DNA of 15,609 bases from CAMDPA01 sp050186055. Lineage in GTDB: Bacteria; Pseudomonadota; Alphaproteobacteria; Rhizobiales; Hyphomicrobiaceae. The position numbers were made by a program, and so were the translations under genes. The notes under the pieces were generated by a model that made no database searches, was not told the DNA's origin, and worked only from the letters and a program-made list of their open reading frames with translations. The DNA is taken from assembly GCA_050186055.1 (NCBI GenBank), contig JBFWYV010000099.1, positions 1 to 15,609 of the forward strand, in the 5' to 3' direction. This document shows, in pieces, positions 1 through 5,253 of this stretch (position 1 is the stretch's first letter; the number at the start of each line of letters is the position of its first letter).

Positions 1-56
1 ACTGGCAGTGTCGTCCTGCCCGCGCCGCTCCAGCCGGCAAGGTCCACGATCTTCAT
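1..56 (-). CDS. mobB: MobB-like GTP-binding protein, 5' end only (partial)
   Basis: Only the first 18 codons lie in the window. Read on the minus strand from the ATG at 56-54 they give MKIVDLAGWSGAGRTTLP, which matches the start of MobB (molybdopterin-guanine dinucleotide biosynthesis protein B), whose first strand and P-loop usually read LAGWSGAGKTTL. MobB binds GTP and assists MobA in adding GMP to molybdopterin, making the MGD cofactor that both formate dehydrogenases here need. The gene is divergent from everything to its right as far as 12215. The Walker A lysine is replaced by arginine (R14), and proline follows TTL, so the copy could be diverged or decaying. The call rests on a short stretch plus context. 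Any other P-loop protein with a WSGAG loop is possible but less likely. Confidence 0.55.
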   Translation of the reverse strand, partial: MKIVDLAGWSGAGRTTLP

Positions 57-229
57 GTCCGATCCAATTGCCAAGACCCCGGAGGGTAGAGGCTCGCCCA
101 GGTCACAGCAAGCCCACCCGGAAACTTGGGGACTTCGCACCGGACAGGCGGGACGTTCGCCCTGCGTTGCGCGGGCCAGCCACGGAGATCCCTGATGCGG
201 CCCGCTACTGTCTCGGATGTGTTTGAACG

Positions 230-242
230 CGGTCACTGACCG
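230..242. repeat. Perfect 13-bp palindrome CGGTCACTGACCG
   Basis: CGGTCA and TGACCG flank a central C in an exact inverted repeat. It lies about 135 bp upstream of the 41-aa gene and about 175 bp upstream of the mobB-like start. The length and the single-base centre suit a dimeric regulator better than a terminator, and no T-run follows. A 13-bp palindrome can also arise by chance in GC-rich DNA. Confidence 0.3.
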
Positions 243-292
243 GAGGAGATAGGGCCGTCCAAGCCGCCCCCGATAAGTAATCGCAGTGCTTC

Positions 293-321
293 TTGATCCC
301 GGCTCGACTCGCATCTTAATT
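293..321 (+). promoter_or_regulatory. Possible sigma70-type promoter for the 41-aa gene
   Basis: TTGATC at 293-298 and TTAATT at 316-321 are 17 bp apart and sit in the only A/T-rich patch of the intergenic region. The -10 match is poor, so this is a weak call. If real, transcription would start near 328, placing the 331-349 inverted repeat just downstream of the start site, a repressor-like position. Confidence 0.2.
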
Positions 322-330
322 ATTCTAAAT

Positions 331-349
331 CCATAGTACGGGACTATGG
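331..349. promoter_or_regulatory. Operator-like inverted repeat CCATAG-N7-CTATGG (copy 1)
   Basis: CCATAGT (331-337) and ACTATGG (343-349) form a perfect 7-bp inverted repeat around ACGGG. The same arrangement, CCATAG-N7-CTATCG, occurs at 4329-4347 upstream of the HTH-TorD/formate dehydrogenase operon. Both copies fit the T-N11-A pattern of LysR-type regulator sites (T334 and A346 here). This copy ends 16 bases before the ATG at 366 and overlaps a GGAGG, so binding could block initiation. The regulator is not identified. Candidates are a LysR-type protein outside the window or the HTH-TorD fusion itself. Confidence 0.45.
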
Positions 350-365
350 AGGCTGGAGAAGACCC

Positions 366-491
366 ATGCGCAGCTTCATCGTCGCTTGTGTTGCGGCCCT
401 CGTGATCGCCGTAGCCTCAGTCTACTTGCTCGAGGCCTATCAGGAACCGGCCGAGACCGCGTTCGTGTCGCCGACCGGGGTGCGTCTCTGA
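366..491 (+). CDS. Small single-span membrane protein, 41 aa, unknown function
   Basis: The reading frame starts at the ATG at 366, with GGAG at 355-358 seven bases upstream, and ends at the TGA at 489-491. The 41-residue product has one strongly hydrophobic segment at about residues 4-22 and a short polar tail (QEPAETAFVSPTGVRL). I recall peptides of this size and shape, ending in a similar QEP...AF...VRL tail, as common hypothetical proteins in Bradyrhizobium relatives, but no function is known to me. It stands alone, with 260 bases to the next gene, and directly follows the inverted repeat at 331-349, which suggests regulated expression. Whether it is linked to the formate dehydrogenase genes is open. 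A signal-anchor peptide is the most that the sequence supports. Confidence 0.6.
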   Translation: MRSFIVACVAALVIAVASVYLLEAYQEPAETAFVSPTGVRL

Positions 492-690
492 CGCCGGTGG
501 ACGAAGACAGGCTGCTGATGGCAGCTCGATGGAATGAGAAACGGGCGGCCCGGCGGCCGGCTGGTTGGTGACTCACTTCCGACCTGCGGGACGATCAACC
601 TGTTCCGCTGGAGTAGCGTGCCGCTGTGCGCCGGTGCTCGCGCGTGAGCAGATCAGGTCTTCTGCGGCCAGTCCGCCATTCCAGGCTCCA

Positions 691-719
691 TTTCGCAAAT
701 CTGGCTCCCCGTATATTAT
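691..719 (+). promoter_or_regulatory. Possible promoter of the ligase/DUF cassette
   Basis: TATTAT at 714-719, within the A/T-rich stretch 711-720, is a plausible -10 element. TTTCGC at 691-696 is a weak -35 with 17-bp spacing. The site lies about 30 bases upstream of the TTG start at 752 in an otherwise GC-rich interval (492-751) where I see no gene. The -35 match is poor, so an activator may be needed, or the call may be wrong. Confidence 0.25.
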
Positions 720-751
720 AGTCAATCCAAAGCAGGAAACGGGAGCTTGAT

Positions 752-1531
752 TTGCCTACGCATGCGCCCGCCACCTTCGACCGGGTTCTCGATCTGCCCC
801 CGCCCTTCACGTCGGTCACGCTGCGGGAGGCTGGGGACGCCTTCGCGCATGCAACGGCCATTGCATCGGCCGCCGGCGCCGGGACCTTGGTCTTTGTAGG
901 GCGCTTCGACCTCGCCGAGTTTGCGGTCGTGTTGCAACCCGATGAGCCGCTCTGGACCGCGCGCCGCGCGCACTATGCCGGCATGATCGCGCTGGCCGAT
1001 GCGTTGCTCGCTTTTGCCCCGCCGGAGAAAGCCGTGACTGTTGATTGGCCCGACGCCATCCACATCGATGGCGGGCTGATCGGCGGCGGTCGCCTCGGCT
1101 GGCCGCACGACGCCAGCGAAGACGAACCGCCGGCGTGGTTGGTGTTCGGCGCCATGATCCGGATGGTGTCCATGACTGGCGTAGAGCCAGGCGTGCATCC
1201 GCTTGCAACGGCGCTCGACCAGGAAGGCTTCGAGGACGCCGGCGCGGCGAAGATCGCTGCAAGCTTTGCGCGTCATCTGATGGTCGCGGTCGACGCTTGG
1301 CAGTCTGGAGAGTTCGCCGAAGTGGAACGGGAGTTGCTGGCACGCCTGCCGCGTGAGAACGGCATCATCCGCAAGCTTGACGACAACGGTGATTTGTTGA
1401 TCCGCCGCGCCGGCAAGGCCGAGACCCGCCGCTACGCCTTCCTGCCCGCACTCGCCACGCCCTCGTGGCTCGATACGGATACGCGCGCACCCAAGCTGTC
1501 CGTGCCCAAGCCGTACGAGCGCAGATCATGA
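752..1531 (+). CDS. Biotin/lipoate protein ligase-like protein, catalytic lysine apparently lost
   Basis: This 259-residue protein resembles the biotin/lipoate A/B ligase family (the BPL_LplA_LipB type 2 / DUF4444 group that accompanies formate dehydrogenase genes). The frame begins at TTG 752, with GGGAG at 741-745 as ribosome binding site; no in-frame ATG lies near it. WPDAIHIDGG (residues 99-108) corresponds to the ligases' KWPND segment, but the lysine normally found just after it, which contacts the acyl-adenylate, is not there: the stretch reads GGLIGGGR (107-114). The glycine/arginine-rich GRGRxGR loop is also not recognisable. The C-terminal part (about 195-240) forms the small accessory domain. 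It may bind an acyl group or partner rather than catalyse transfer. Its stop overlaps the next start (ATGA), so it heads a tightly coupled five-gene unit. Confidence 0.75.
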   Translation: MPTHAPATFDRVLDLPPPFTSVTLREAGDAFAHATAIASAAGAGTLVFVGRFDLAEFAVVLQPDEPLWTARRAHYAGMIALADALLAFAPPEKAVTVDWPDAIHIDGGLIGGGRLGWPHDASEDEPPAWLVFGAMIRMVSMTGVEPGVHPLATALDQEGFEDAGAAKIAASFARHLMVAVDAWQSGEFAEVERELLARLPRENGIIRKLDDNGDLLIRRAGKAETRRYAFLPALATPSWLDTDTRAPKLSVPKPYERRS

Positions 1532-2067
1532 AGCTTCTTCGCACCATCGCGCTCGATCCCTCGGACACATTCGTATTCGATCCGCCGGCGGAGCCCGGTG
1601 AGTGGGCAGTCTCGGGTGGCTTCCGCTTTTGGAACGACGATCCGGCCAAATTCGAGGGCAAATCGCGCTCGGCATTCCGCGCCGGCTTTCTCGGCCTGCA
1701 GTCTTGGGGCTGGTCGACCTTGGTGCAAGTCGTGGAGGCGACAGAAGCGGATCGTTCGGCTGTGGTCGCTCTCCTGGCGCGCCAGCTTGTCGACAGGCTC
1801 GGTGCGCCGGATATCGAGATCGCCCGTAAGGCCGCGGAAGAGGAAGTCTCGTTCGTGGAATCTCTCTGCGATCATCCCGCCGATACGCTGATCGCGGTCC
1901 ACCGCACCGCTGAGGACGGCGAGGTGCGCGAGACGTTCCGCACGCTCCGTCCGCGCGGCGGACCGAAACCGTTGCGGGCTTTCTCCTTCCTGGCGGCCGA
2001 AGGTGAAGAAGAGCCTGTTGATCGCGTAGACCTCATCGGCATGGCATCGAAACGTGAACGCAGATGA
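1528..2067 (+). CDS. DUF6505 family protein
   Basis: A 179-residue protein beginning MKLLRTIALDPSDTFVF, which I assign to DUF6505, a family seen beside formate dehydrogenase genes of alphaproteobacteria. The ATG at 1528 overlaps the previous stop (ATGA). A longer frame from 1465 exists, but it runs inside the ligase-like gene and is not needed. The sequence is soluble, with no signal peptide or membrane span. It is rich in aromatics early on (GEWAVSGGFRFWNDDP, 24-39; QSWGWSTLVQVVE, 58-70), has an amphipathic helical middle (about 72-115) and a charged end (KRERR). The single cysteine (C114) argues against a metal cluster. Function is unknown. Overlap with both neighbours suggests a stable, stoichiometric partnership in formate dehydrogenase assembly; that role is inference. 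Confidence 0.7.
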   Translation: MKLLRTIALDPSDTFVFDPPAEPGEWAVSGGFRFWNDDPAKFEGKSRSAFRAGFLGLQSWGWSTLVQVVEATEADRSAVVALLARQLVDRLGAPDIEIARKAAEEEVSFVESLCDHPADTLIAVHRTAEDGEVRETFRTLRPRGGPKPLRAFSFLAAEGEEEPVDRVDLIGMASKRERR

Positions 2068-3071
2068 AGGACTTTTGGATTTCCTGCGGCCATCACCTGC
2101 TCGACCGTGACGCGGGCGGCGGTCTCGTCGTGACCGACGAGTTCCTGAAGGCCTATTTCGTGAGGCCCGAGCTTCGGCCGCCGCCTGACGCATGCACGGT
2201 TGAGCGCGCGCTCCACGCCGCCCTTCTGGCCACACCGCGCCGCATCGTCCCGGCTGCGGAGGTCGCTGAAATCGCCGACGCAGACGCCCGCGAGAATTGG
2301 CAGTTCGTGCTCGAATTCCGCGACCTGTTGCTCCGCCATGCCACGCTGGAGGCAGCTTATCTCGCGCTGATAAGGAGCGGCGCGATGCGGCTGCCGCCGC
2401 TGTTCGTCAGTCAGCTCGCTCATGTGATTCTGCGCAACGCGCTCGATGGCATTGAGGACCCGTTTGTGCTGCGCGCCGCGGAACTGCTGTACCGGCCTCA
2501 GCGCCTGACGCTTCACGACCAGTCGCTGCTTGCAGCCGACGAGGAGAAGATCGCAGGCGCAAGCCCGGTGCCCCTTTCGCCGCTGGTCTCGATGCTCGGC
2601 GTGCCGGCGCAAGCCGAGATTGACGTGATGACCGAAGACAATGCCGAAACATACTGGGAGCGCAGTGACATGTTCGACATGGCGCTCGACCTCACCTCCG
2701 GGCGCCGCGGTCTGGAAGGTCTCGCAACGGCGTTGACGCGCTGGATCTTTCATCTTCTGTCGGTCGACGTCTCGATCGAACCGATCCGGGAACTGCACGA
2801 TGCGAAATTCACCTGGTATGTGGGTCTCGACGCGGAGGCCACCCAAATCGGAGACCGCCTCTGGAACGGTGAGCCGCTCGATGAAACAATCCAAGGCCGC
2901 ATCACGGGCCTGTTCAGGCTGACCTTTGTCGGCCATGTGGCGGTGGAGGATGAAGTCAAGGGAGAACCGGTTTATCTGATCATGGCGATGAACGAGAACA
3001 AGCTCCTTCGGTTGAAGCCGCAGAACCTCGTCACCGGCTTGCCGGTCAAGCATCTGGAGACGGTGAATTGA
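2064..3071 (+). CDS. DUF6352 family protein
   Basis: A 335-residue soluble protein starting MKDFWISCGHHLLDRDAGGGL, recognised as DUF6352. The ATG at 2064 overlaps the DUF6505 stop and its own TGA overlaps the next TTG start. The N-terminal half is mostly helical (residues 45-165). A motif DNAETYWERSDMFDMALDL (192-210) leads into the C-terminal part. That part contains FTWYVGLDAEATQIGDRLW (249-267) and a strand-rich end (about 280-335) reading LFRLTF, PVYLIMAMN and LLRLKPQNLVTGLPV. There is no signal peptide, membrane helix or cysteine cluster motif; the three histidines at 10, 11 and 51 and two cysteines (8, 44) are scattered. No enzymatic signature is recognised. Co-occurrence with formate dehydrogenase genes suggests an accessory role, which is inference. 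Confidence 0.7.
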   Translation: MKDFWISCGHHLLDRDAGGGLVVTDEFLKAYFVRPELRPPPDACTVERALHAALLATPRRIVPAAEVAEIADADARENWQFVLEFRDLLLRHATLEAAYLALIRSGAMRLPPLFVSQLAHVILRNALDGIEDPFVLRAAELLYRPQRLTLHDQSLLAADEEKIAGASPVPLSPLVSMLGVPAQAEIDVMTEDNAETYWERSDMFDMALDLTSGRRGLEGLATALTRWIFHLLSVDVSIEPIRELHDAKFTWYVGLDAEATQIGDRLWNGEPLDETIQGRITGLFRLTFVGHVAVEDEVKGEPVYLIMAMNENKLLRLKPQNLVTGLPVKHLETVN

Positions 3072-3598
3072 GCCCCGCTGCCGCGCCCCTTGTCCGCATT
3101 CCTGTCGGCGTCGTCATCGAGCGCCGTAAAGCCGCTTCGCAGTGGGGCGATTTTATCTGGCGACCTATCGGCGTGTTGCCCGATGAACCTGATATGGCGC
3201 CCTGGACGACACTGCGTCAGGAGGACGAGGTGGAGTCGTTCTATATCGGCAGCGCAACGGTCGATCTCTACCGGTCGGAATCCTCACATTATCGCCAGAA
3301 CCTGATGACCGGCGCGCCGGGCATTTGGATTGCGCTGAGCCCGTCCGACGGCGAGCATCCCTACACCATCGCCGTCGTCACAGCCGATCCGGCGGAGGGC
3401 GAGGGCTTCAACGAAACCGCGACCTATATCGTGGAGCAGGTGCCGATGCCGGAGGCAATCCGCGAGGTCGTCGAGCACTTCGTCAACGAACACTATGTCG
3501 AAGAGGGCTTCATCAAGCGCAGGCGGACGCGCGCCGATCCAGAGGCACTCGCGCAGCGTCGGCCTTCGTCTGGCACGACACGGGATCGCAAATCATGA
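3068..3598 (+). CDS. DUF3305 family protein
   Basis: A 176-residue cytoplasmic protein assigned to DUF3305 by its opening (VRIPVGVVIERRKAASQWGD, 9-28), then WRPIGVLP (31-38) and the conserved closing region around HYVEEGFIKRRR (142-153). The best start is TTG 3068, which overlaps the DUF6352 TGA (TTGA). An ATG at 3090 is out of frame. The fold appears to be mainly beta: paired strands around FYIGSATVDLYRSES and GIWIALSP, then an acidic helix near 128-147. DUF3305 is almost always followed by DUF3306 in formate dehydrogenase clusters, and that is the case here through an ATGA overlap. The biochemical role is not known. No metal-binding motif, membrane segment or signal peptide is seen. Confidence 0.8.
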   Translation: MSPAAAPLVRIPVGVVIERRKAASQWGDFIWRPIGVLPDEPDMAPWTTLRQEDEVESFYIGSATVDLYRSESSHYRQNLMTGAPGIWIALSPSDGEHPYTIAVVTADPAEGEGFNETATYIVEQVPMPEAIREVVEHFVNEHYVEEGFIKRRRTRADPEALAQRRPSSGTTRDRKS

Positions 3599-4308
3599 GC
3601 GACGAGGACTTTCTCAGCCGCTGGTCGCGCCGCAAGCGAGAAGCCGCCCAGCCTGTCCGGAGCACGGCGCAGCCTGCAACTTCGGCAGGGCCCGGCGTAC
3701 CTTCATCTGGGGACAATGCATCGGTCACCCCTCCCGAAGCACGACCGGCAACGGCGGAAGACGAATTTGACCTCGCAAGTCTCCCGCCGATCGAATCGAT
3801 TACCGCCACGACGGACGTCACCGCGTTCTTGCGCCCGGGCGTGCCGCTTGAACTCAGGCGCGCGGCGCTGCGGCGAGCCTGGGAGGCCGATCCGGCGATC
3901 CGCGATTTTATCGGGCCAGCCGAGAACGCCTGGGACTTCAATGATCCGAACGCGATGTCAGGATTTGGTCCACTCGATCAGACGCCCGAACAAGTCCGCG
4001 AAATGGCCGCAAAGATCGTGGGCAGGGTGCGCGATGCGATGGAGGGACCTGCACCTGCCGACGAGAAAGGCCTCGAGAAAGGCCTGACGCAACACGCAAC
4101 CGAAAGCCAATCCGAGCAAATCGCCGAGCAGTCATCCGATTCGCAATCTTCTGCGGCCGTTGAGCCTCCCGTTACCGGCGGGCACATCGCGTCCTTCACC
4201 CGCGACACACCCGACCAAACCGAAGATTTGCGTCAGCGCGCTGCGCCACACAATGAGCAGCCCGTGCCGAGGGTGCGTCGCATGCATGGCCGTGCATTAC
4301 CCCGCTAA
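3595..4308 (+). CDS. DUF3306 family protein
   Basis: A 237-residue protein beginning MSDEDFLSRWSRRKREA, the typical DUF3306 opening. The ATG at 3595 overlaps the DUF3305 stop. The conserved core runs to about residue 130: SLPPIESI (65-72), FLRPGVPLELRRAALRRAWE (79-98), then DFIGPAENAWDFNDPNAMSGFG. The rest (about 145-225) is low-complexity, polar and probably disordered, including a 12-base tandem duplication (EKGLEKGL), and ends in a basic tail (VRRMHGRALPR). There is no transmembrane helix. The segment between residues 18 and 60 is also a flexible Pro/Ala/Ser linker. A core carried between two disordered arms suits a scaffold or adaptor that binds partners. It closes the overlapping cassette, with 130 bases before the next assigned start. 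Confidence 0.8.
   Translation: MSDEDFLSRWSRRKREAAQPVRSTAQPATSAGPGVPSSGDNASVTPPEARPATAEDEFDLASLPPIESITATTDVTAFLRPGVPLELRRAALRRAWEADPAIRDFIGPAENAWDFNDPNAMSGFGPLDQTPEQVREMAAKIVGRVRDAMEGPAPADEKGLEKGLTQHATESQSEQIAEQSSDSQSSAAVEPPVTGGHIASFTRDTPDQTEDLRQRAAPHNEQPVPRVRRMHGRALPR
4063..4086 (+). repeat. 12-bp tandem duplication within DUF3306 linker
   Basis: GAGAAAGGCCTC at 4063-4074 is followed directly by GAGAAAGGCCTG at 4075-4086, differing only in the last base. It encodes EKGLEKGL in the disordered linker, so the frame is kept. It looks like a recent slippage event with little functional constraint. Confidence 0.6.
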
Positions 4309-4328
4309 CGCCTCCTTTTTCTAGCGTT

Positions 4329-4347
4329 CCATAGCCAATGGCTATCG
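4329..4347. promoter_or_regulatory. Operator-like inverted repeat CCATAG-N7-CTATCG (copy 2)
   Basis: Arms ATAGCC (4331-4336) and GGCTAT (4340-4345) surround AAT. The outer bases extend this to CCATAG-N7-CTATCG, the same spacing as the repeat at 331-349. T4332 and A4344 give the T-N11-A spacing typical of LysR-type sites. It lies in the gap between the DUF cassette and the HTH-TorD gene, eight bases before a TTGACC that could be a -35. An activator bound here would contact RNA polymerase; a repressor is equally possible if the start site is further upstream. Confidence 0.5.
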
Positions 4348-4354
4348 AAAGCCG

Positions 4355-4383
4355 TTGACCGCTCCCGTTCCCGGGCGTACCTT
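4355..4383 (+). promoter_or_regulatory. Candidate promoter of the formate dehydrogenase operon
   Basis: TTGACC (4355-4360) and TACCTT (4378-4383) are 17 bp apart and sit immediately downstream of the 4329-4347 inverted repeat. The -35 matches the sigma70 consensus at five of six positions; the -10 is weak, as expected for an activated promoter. A start site near 4390 would leave a leader of about 50 bases before the GTG at 4439, with an A/T-rich inverted repeat (TTCTT-AAA-AAGAA, 4391-4403) in it. If this reading is right, the TTG at 4355 is not a start codon. Confidence 0.35.
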
Positions 4384-4438
4384 GGACTCGTTCTTAAAAA
4401 GAAGAAGCGCTCGAGGCGCTCAACCGGGAACGAACAAG

Positions 4439-5212
4439 GTGCGCGATCGGGGACTAGATGTAGCCATTCGTGCAGCGGGCGGTGTTACCGAGCTTGCCCG
4501 CAGAATAGGCATCGCGCAGCCGTCGGTCTCCAAATGGGATCGTGTTCCCGCTGAACGTGTTGCCTCGGTCGAGCACGCCACGGGAGTCTCGCGCGTCATT
4601 CTCCGTCCTGATCTCTTCGCTGAAAGCCGTACCAGCGGCCTCGACGAGATCGATGCCGAACGCGCCCGCTATTACGAATTGCTCGCCACTTTGCTGGCCC
4701 GCGCGCCATCAACGGCGTTCCTTGCGCGGCTTGCCGAAGTGCGTGGAGATGCGACGCCGCTCGGCGTTGCTCTGACGGCGCTGGCGCAAGCCGCTGCCGG
4801 CGGTGATGTTTCGAGCATCGAACGCGAGTATTTCGAGCTCTTTATCGGGCTCGGCCGCGGTGAGTTCCTACCCTATGCGTCCTACTATCAGTCCGGTTTT
4901 CTCAACGAGCGGCCGCTGGCCCGGCTGAGGTCCGATCTTGTTGCGTTCGGTATCGAGCGCGCAGAAAGCAATCACGAGCCGGAGGATCACGCGGCGACCC
5001 TTTGCGAGATCATGGCAGGTCTTGTTGCGCGCCGCTTCCCGGCTCCGGAAAACGCCGACCGCGATTTGTTCATCAGACATATCGAGCCGTGGATGGGCCG
5101 CTTATTCGCGGACATGGCGCGCGCGGACAGCGCAAAGTTCTACCGCCATGTCGGCGCTCTCGGAAGCTTGTTTCTGGACATCGAGGCAGAGGCGTTCACG
5201 CTCGCCGAATGA
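4439..5212 (+). CDS. Cro/YdaS-like helix-turn-helix fused to TorD-family chaperone
   Basis: Read from GTG 4439 (GGGA at 4426-4429) the product has 257 residues. Residues 5-58 form a Cro/YdaS-type helix-turn-helix (AGGVTELARRIGIAQPSVSKW, split here as GGVTELARR and IAQPSVSKW, then VPAERVASVEHATGVSR). Residues 70-257 are a TorD/DmsD-type all-helical chaperone with the hallmark EREYFELFIGLG (128-139) and NHEPEDHAATLCEIM (178-192). TorD chaperones bind the Tat signal and apo-form of molybdoenzymes until the cofactor is loaded. Its client should be the Tat-exported alpha subunit two genes downstream. A DNA-binding head on a folding chaperone suggests that it senses unassembled enzyme and adjusts transcription; that is inference. 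An alternative TTG start at 4355 adds 28 residues of low-complexity sequence but overlaps promoter-like bases. Confidence 0.85.
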   Translation: MRDRGLDVAIRAAGGVTELARRIGIAQPSVSKWDRVPAERVASVEHATGVSRVILRPDLFAESRTSGLDEIDAERARYYELLATLLARAPSTAFLARLAEVRGDATPLGVALTALAQAAAGGDVSSIEREYFELFIGLGRGEFLPYASYYQSGFLNERPLARLRSDLVAFGIERAESNHEPEDHAATLCEIMAGLVARRFPAPENADRDLFIRHIEPWMGRLFADMARADSAKFYRHVGALGSLFLDIEAEAFTLAE

Positions 5213-5253
5213 ACGTCCGGCGGTGCGGCGTTCGGACAGGAGGATAGACGACG

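Larger units (their letters stand above)
57..365. other. Non-coding divergent region between mobB-like gene and 41-aa gene
   Basis: No convincing gene is seen in these 309 bases. Short frames on either strand lack ribosome binding sites and look like arginine/proline-rich GC noise. The interval holds a perfect 13-bp palindrome at 230-242 and the operator-like 19-bp inverted repeat at 331-349. An A/T-rich patch at 315-330 stands out from the GC-rich surroundings. A possible -35 (TTGATC, 293-298) precedes TTAATT at 316-321 with 17-bp spacing. It probably carries the promoters for the divergent mobB-like gene and the small membrane protein; this is inference from position. Confidence 0.4.

Noticed and set aside
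8..226. A 72-codon plus-strand frame at the left edge.
   Set aside because: Its composition is Arg/Pro-rich GC noise, it has no ribosome binding site, and the opposite strand gives a better MobB match at 1-56.
313..329. TTCTAAA at 323-329 resembles half of an iron-control element (Irr/ICE box).
   Set aside because: The other half (ATCTTAA) does not match well, so a full site is not supported.
549..562. GC-rich hairpin (CCGG-CGG-CCGG) after the 41-aa gene as a terminator.
   Set aside because: The stem is very short and no T-run follows it.
565..750. A 61-codon plus-strand frame between the small gene and the ligase-like gene.
   Set aside because: There is no convincing ribosome binding site or family resemblance, and it covers the A/T-rich promoter-like bases at 711-720.
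1486..1517. Imperfect tandem repeat near the end of the ligase-like gene (CCCAAGC twice).
   Set aside because: It is short and explained by the coded APKLSVPKPY; no sign of a functional repeat.
1872..3053. A 393-codon minus-strand frame opposite DUF6505/DUF6352.
   Set aside because: It is a shadow of real genes in high-GC DNA; the plus strand has recognised families with exact 4-base overlaps.
4303..4326. CGCTA...TAGCG inverted repeat with T-run inside the loop after DUF3306, as a terminator.
   Set aside because: The stem is only 5 bp with a 14-base loop, and the T-run lies in the loop, not after the stem.
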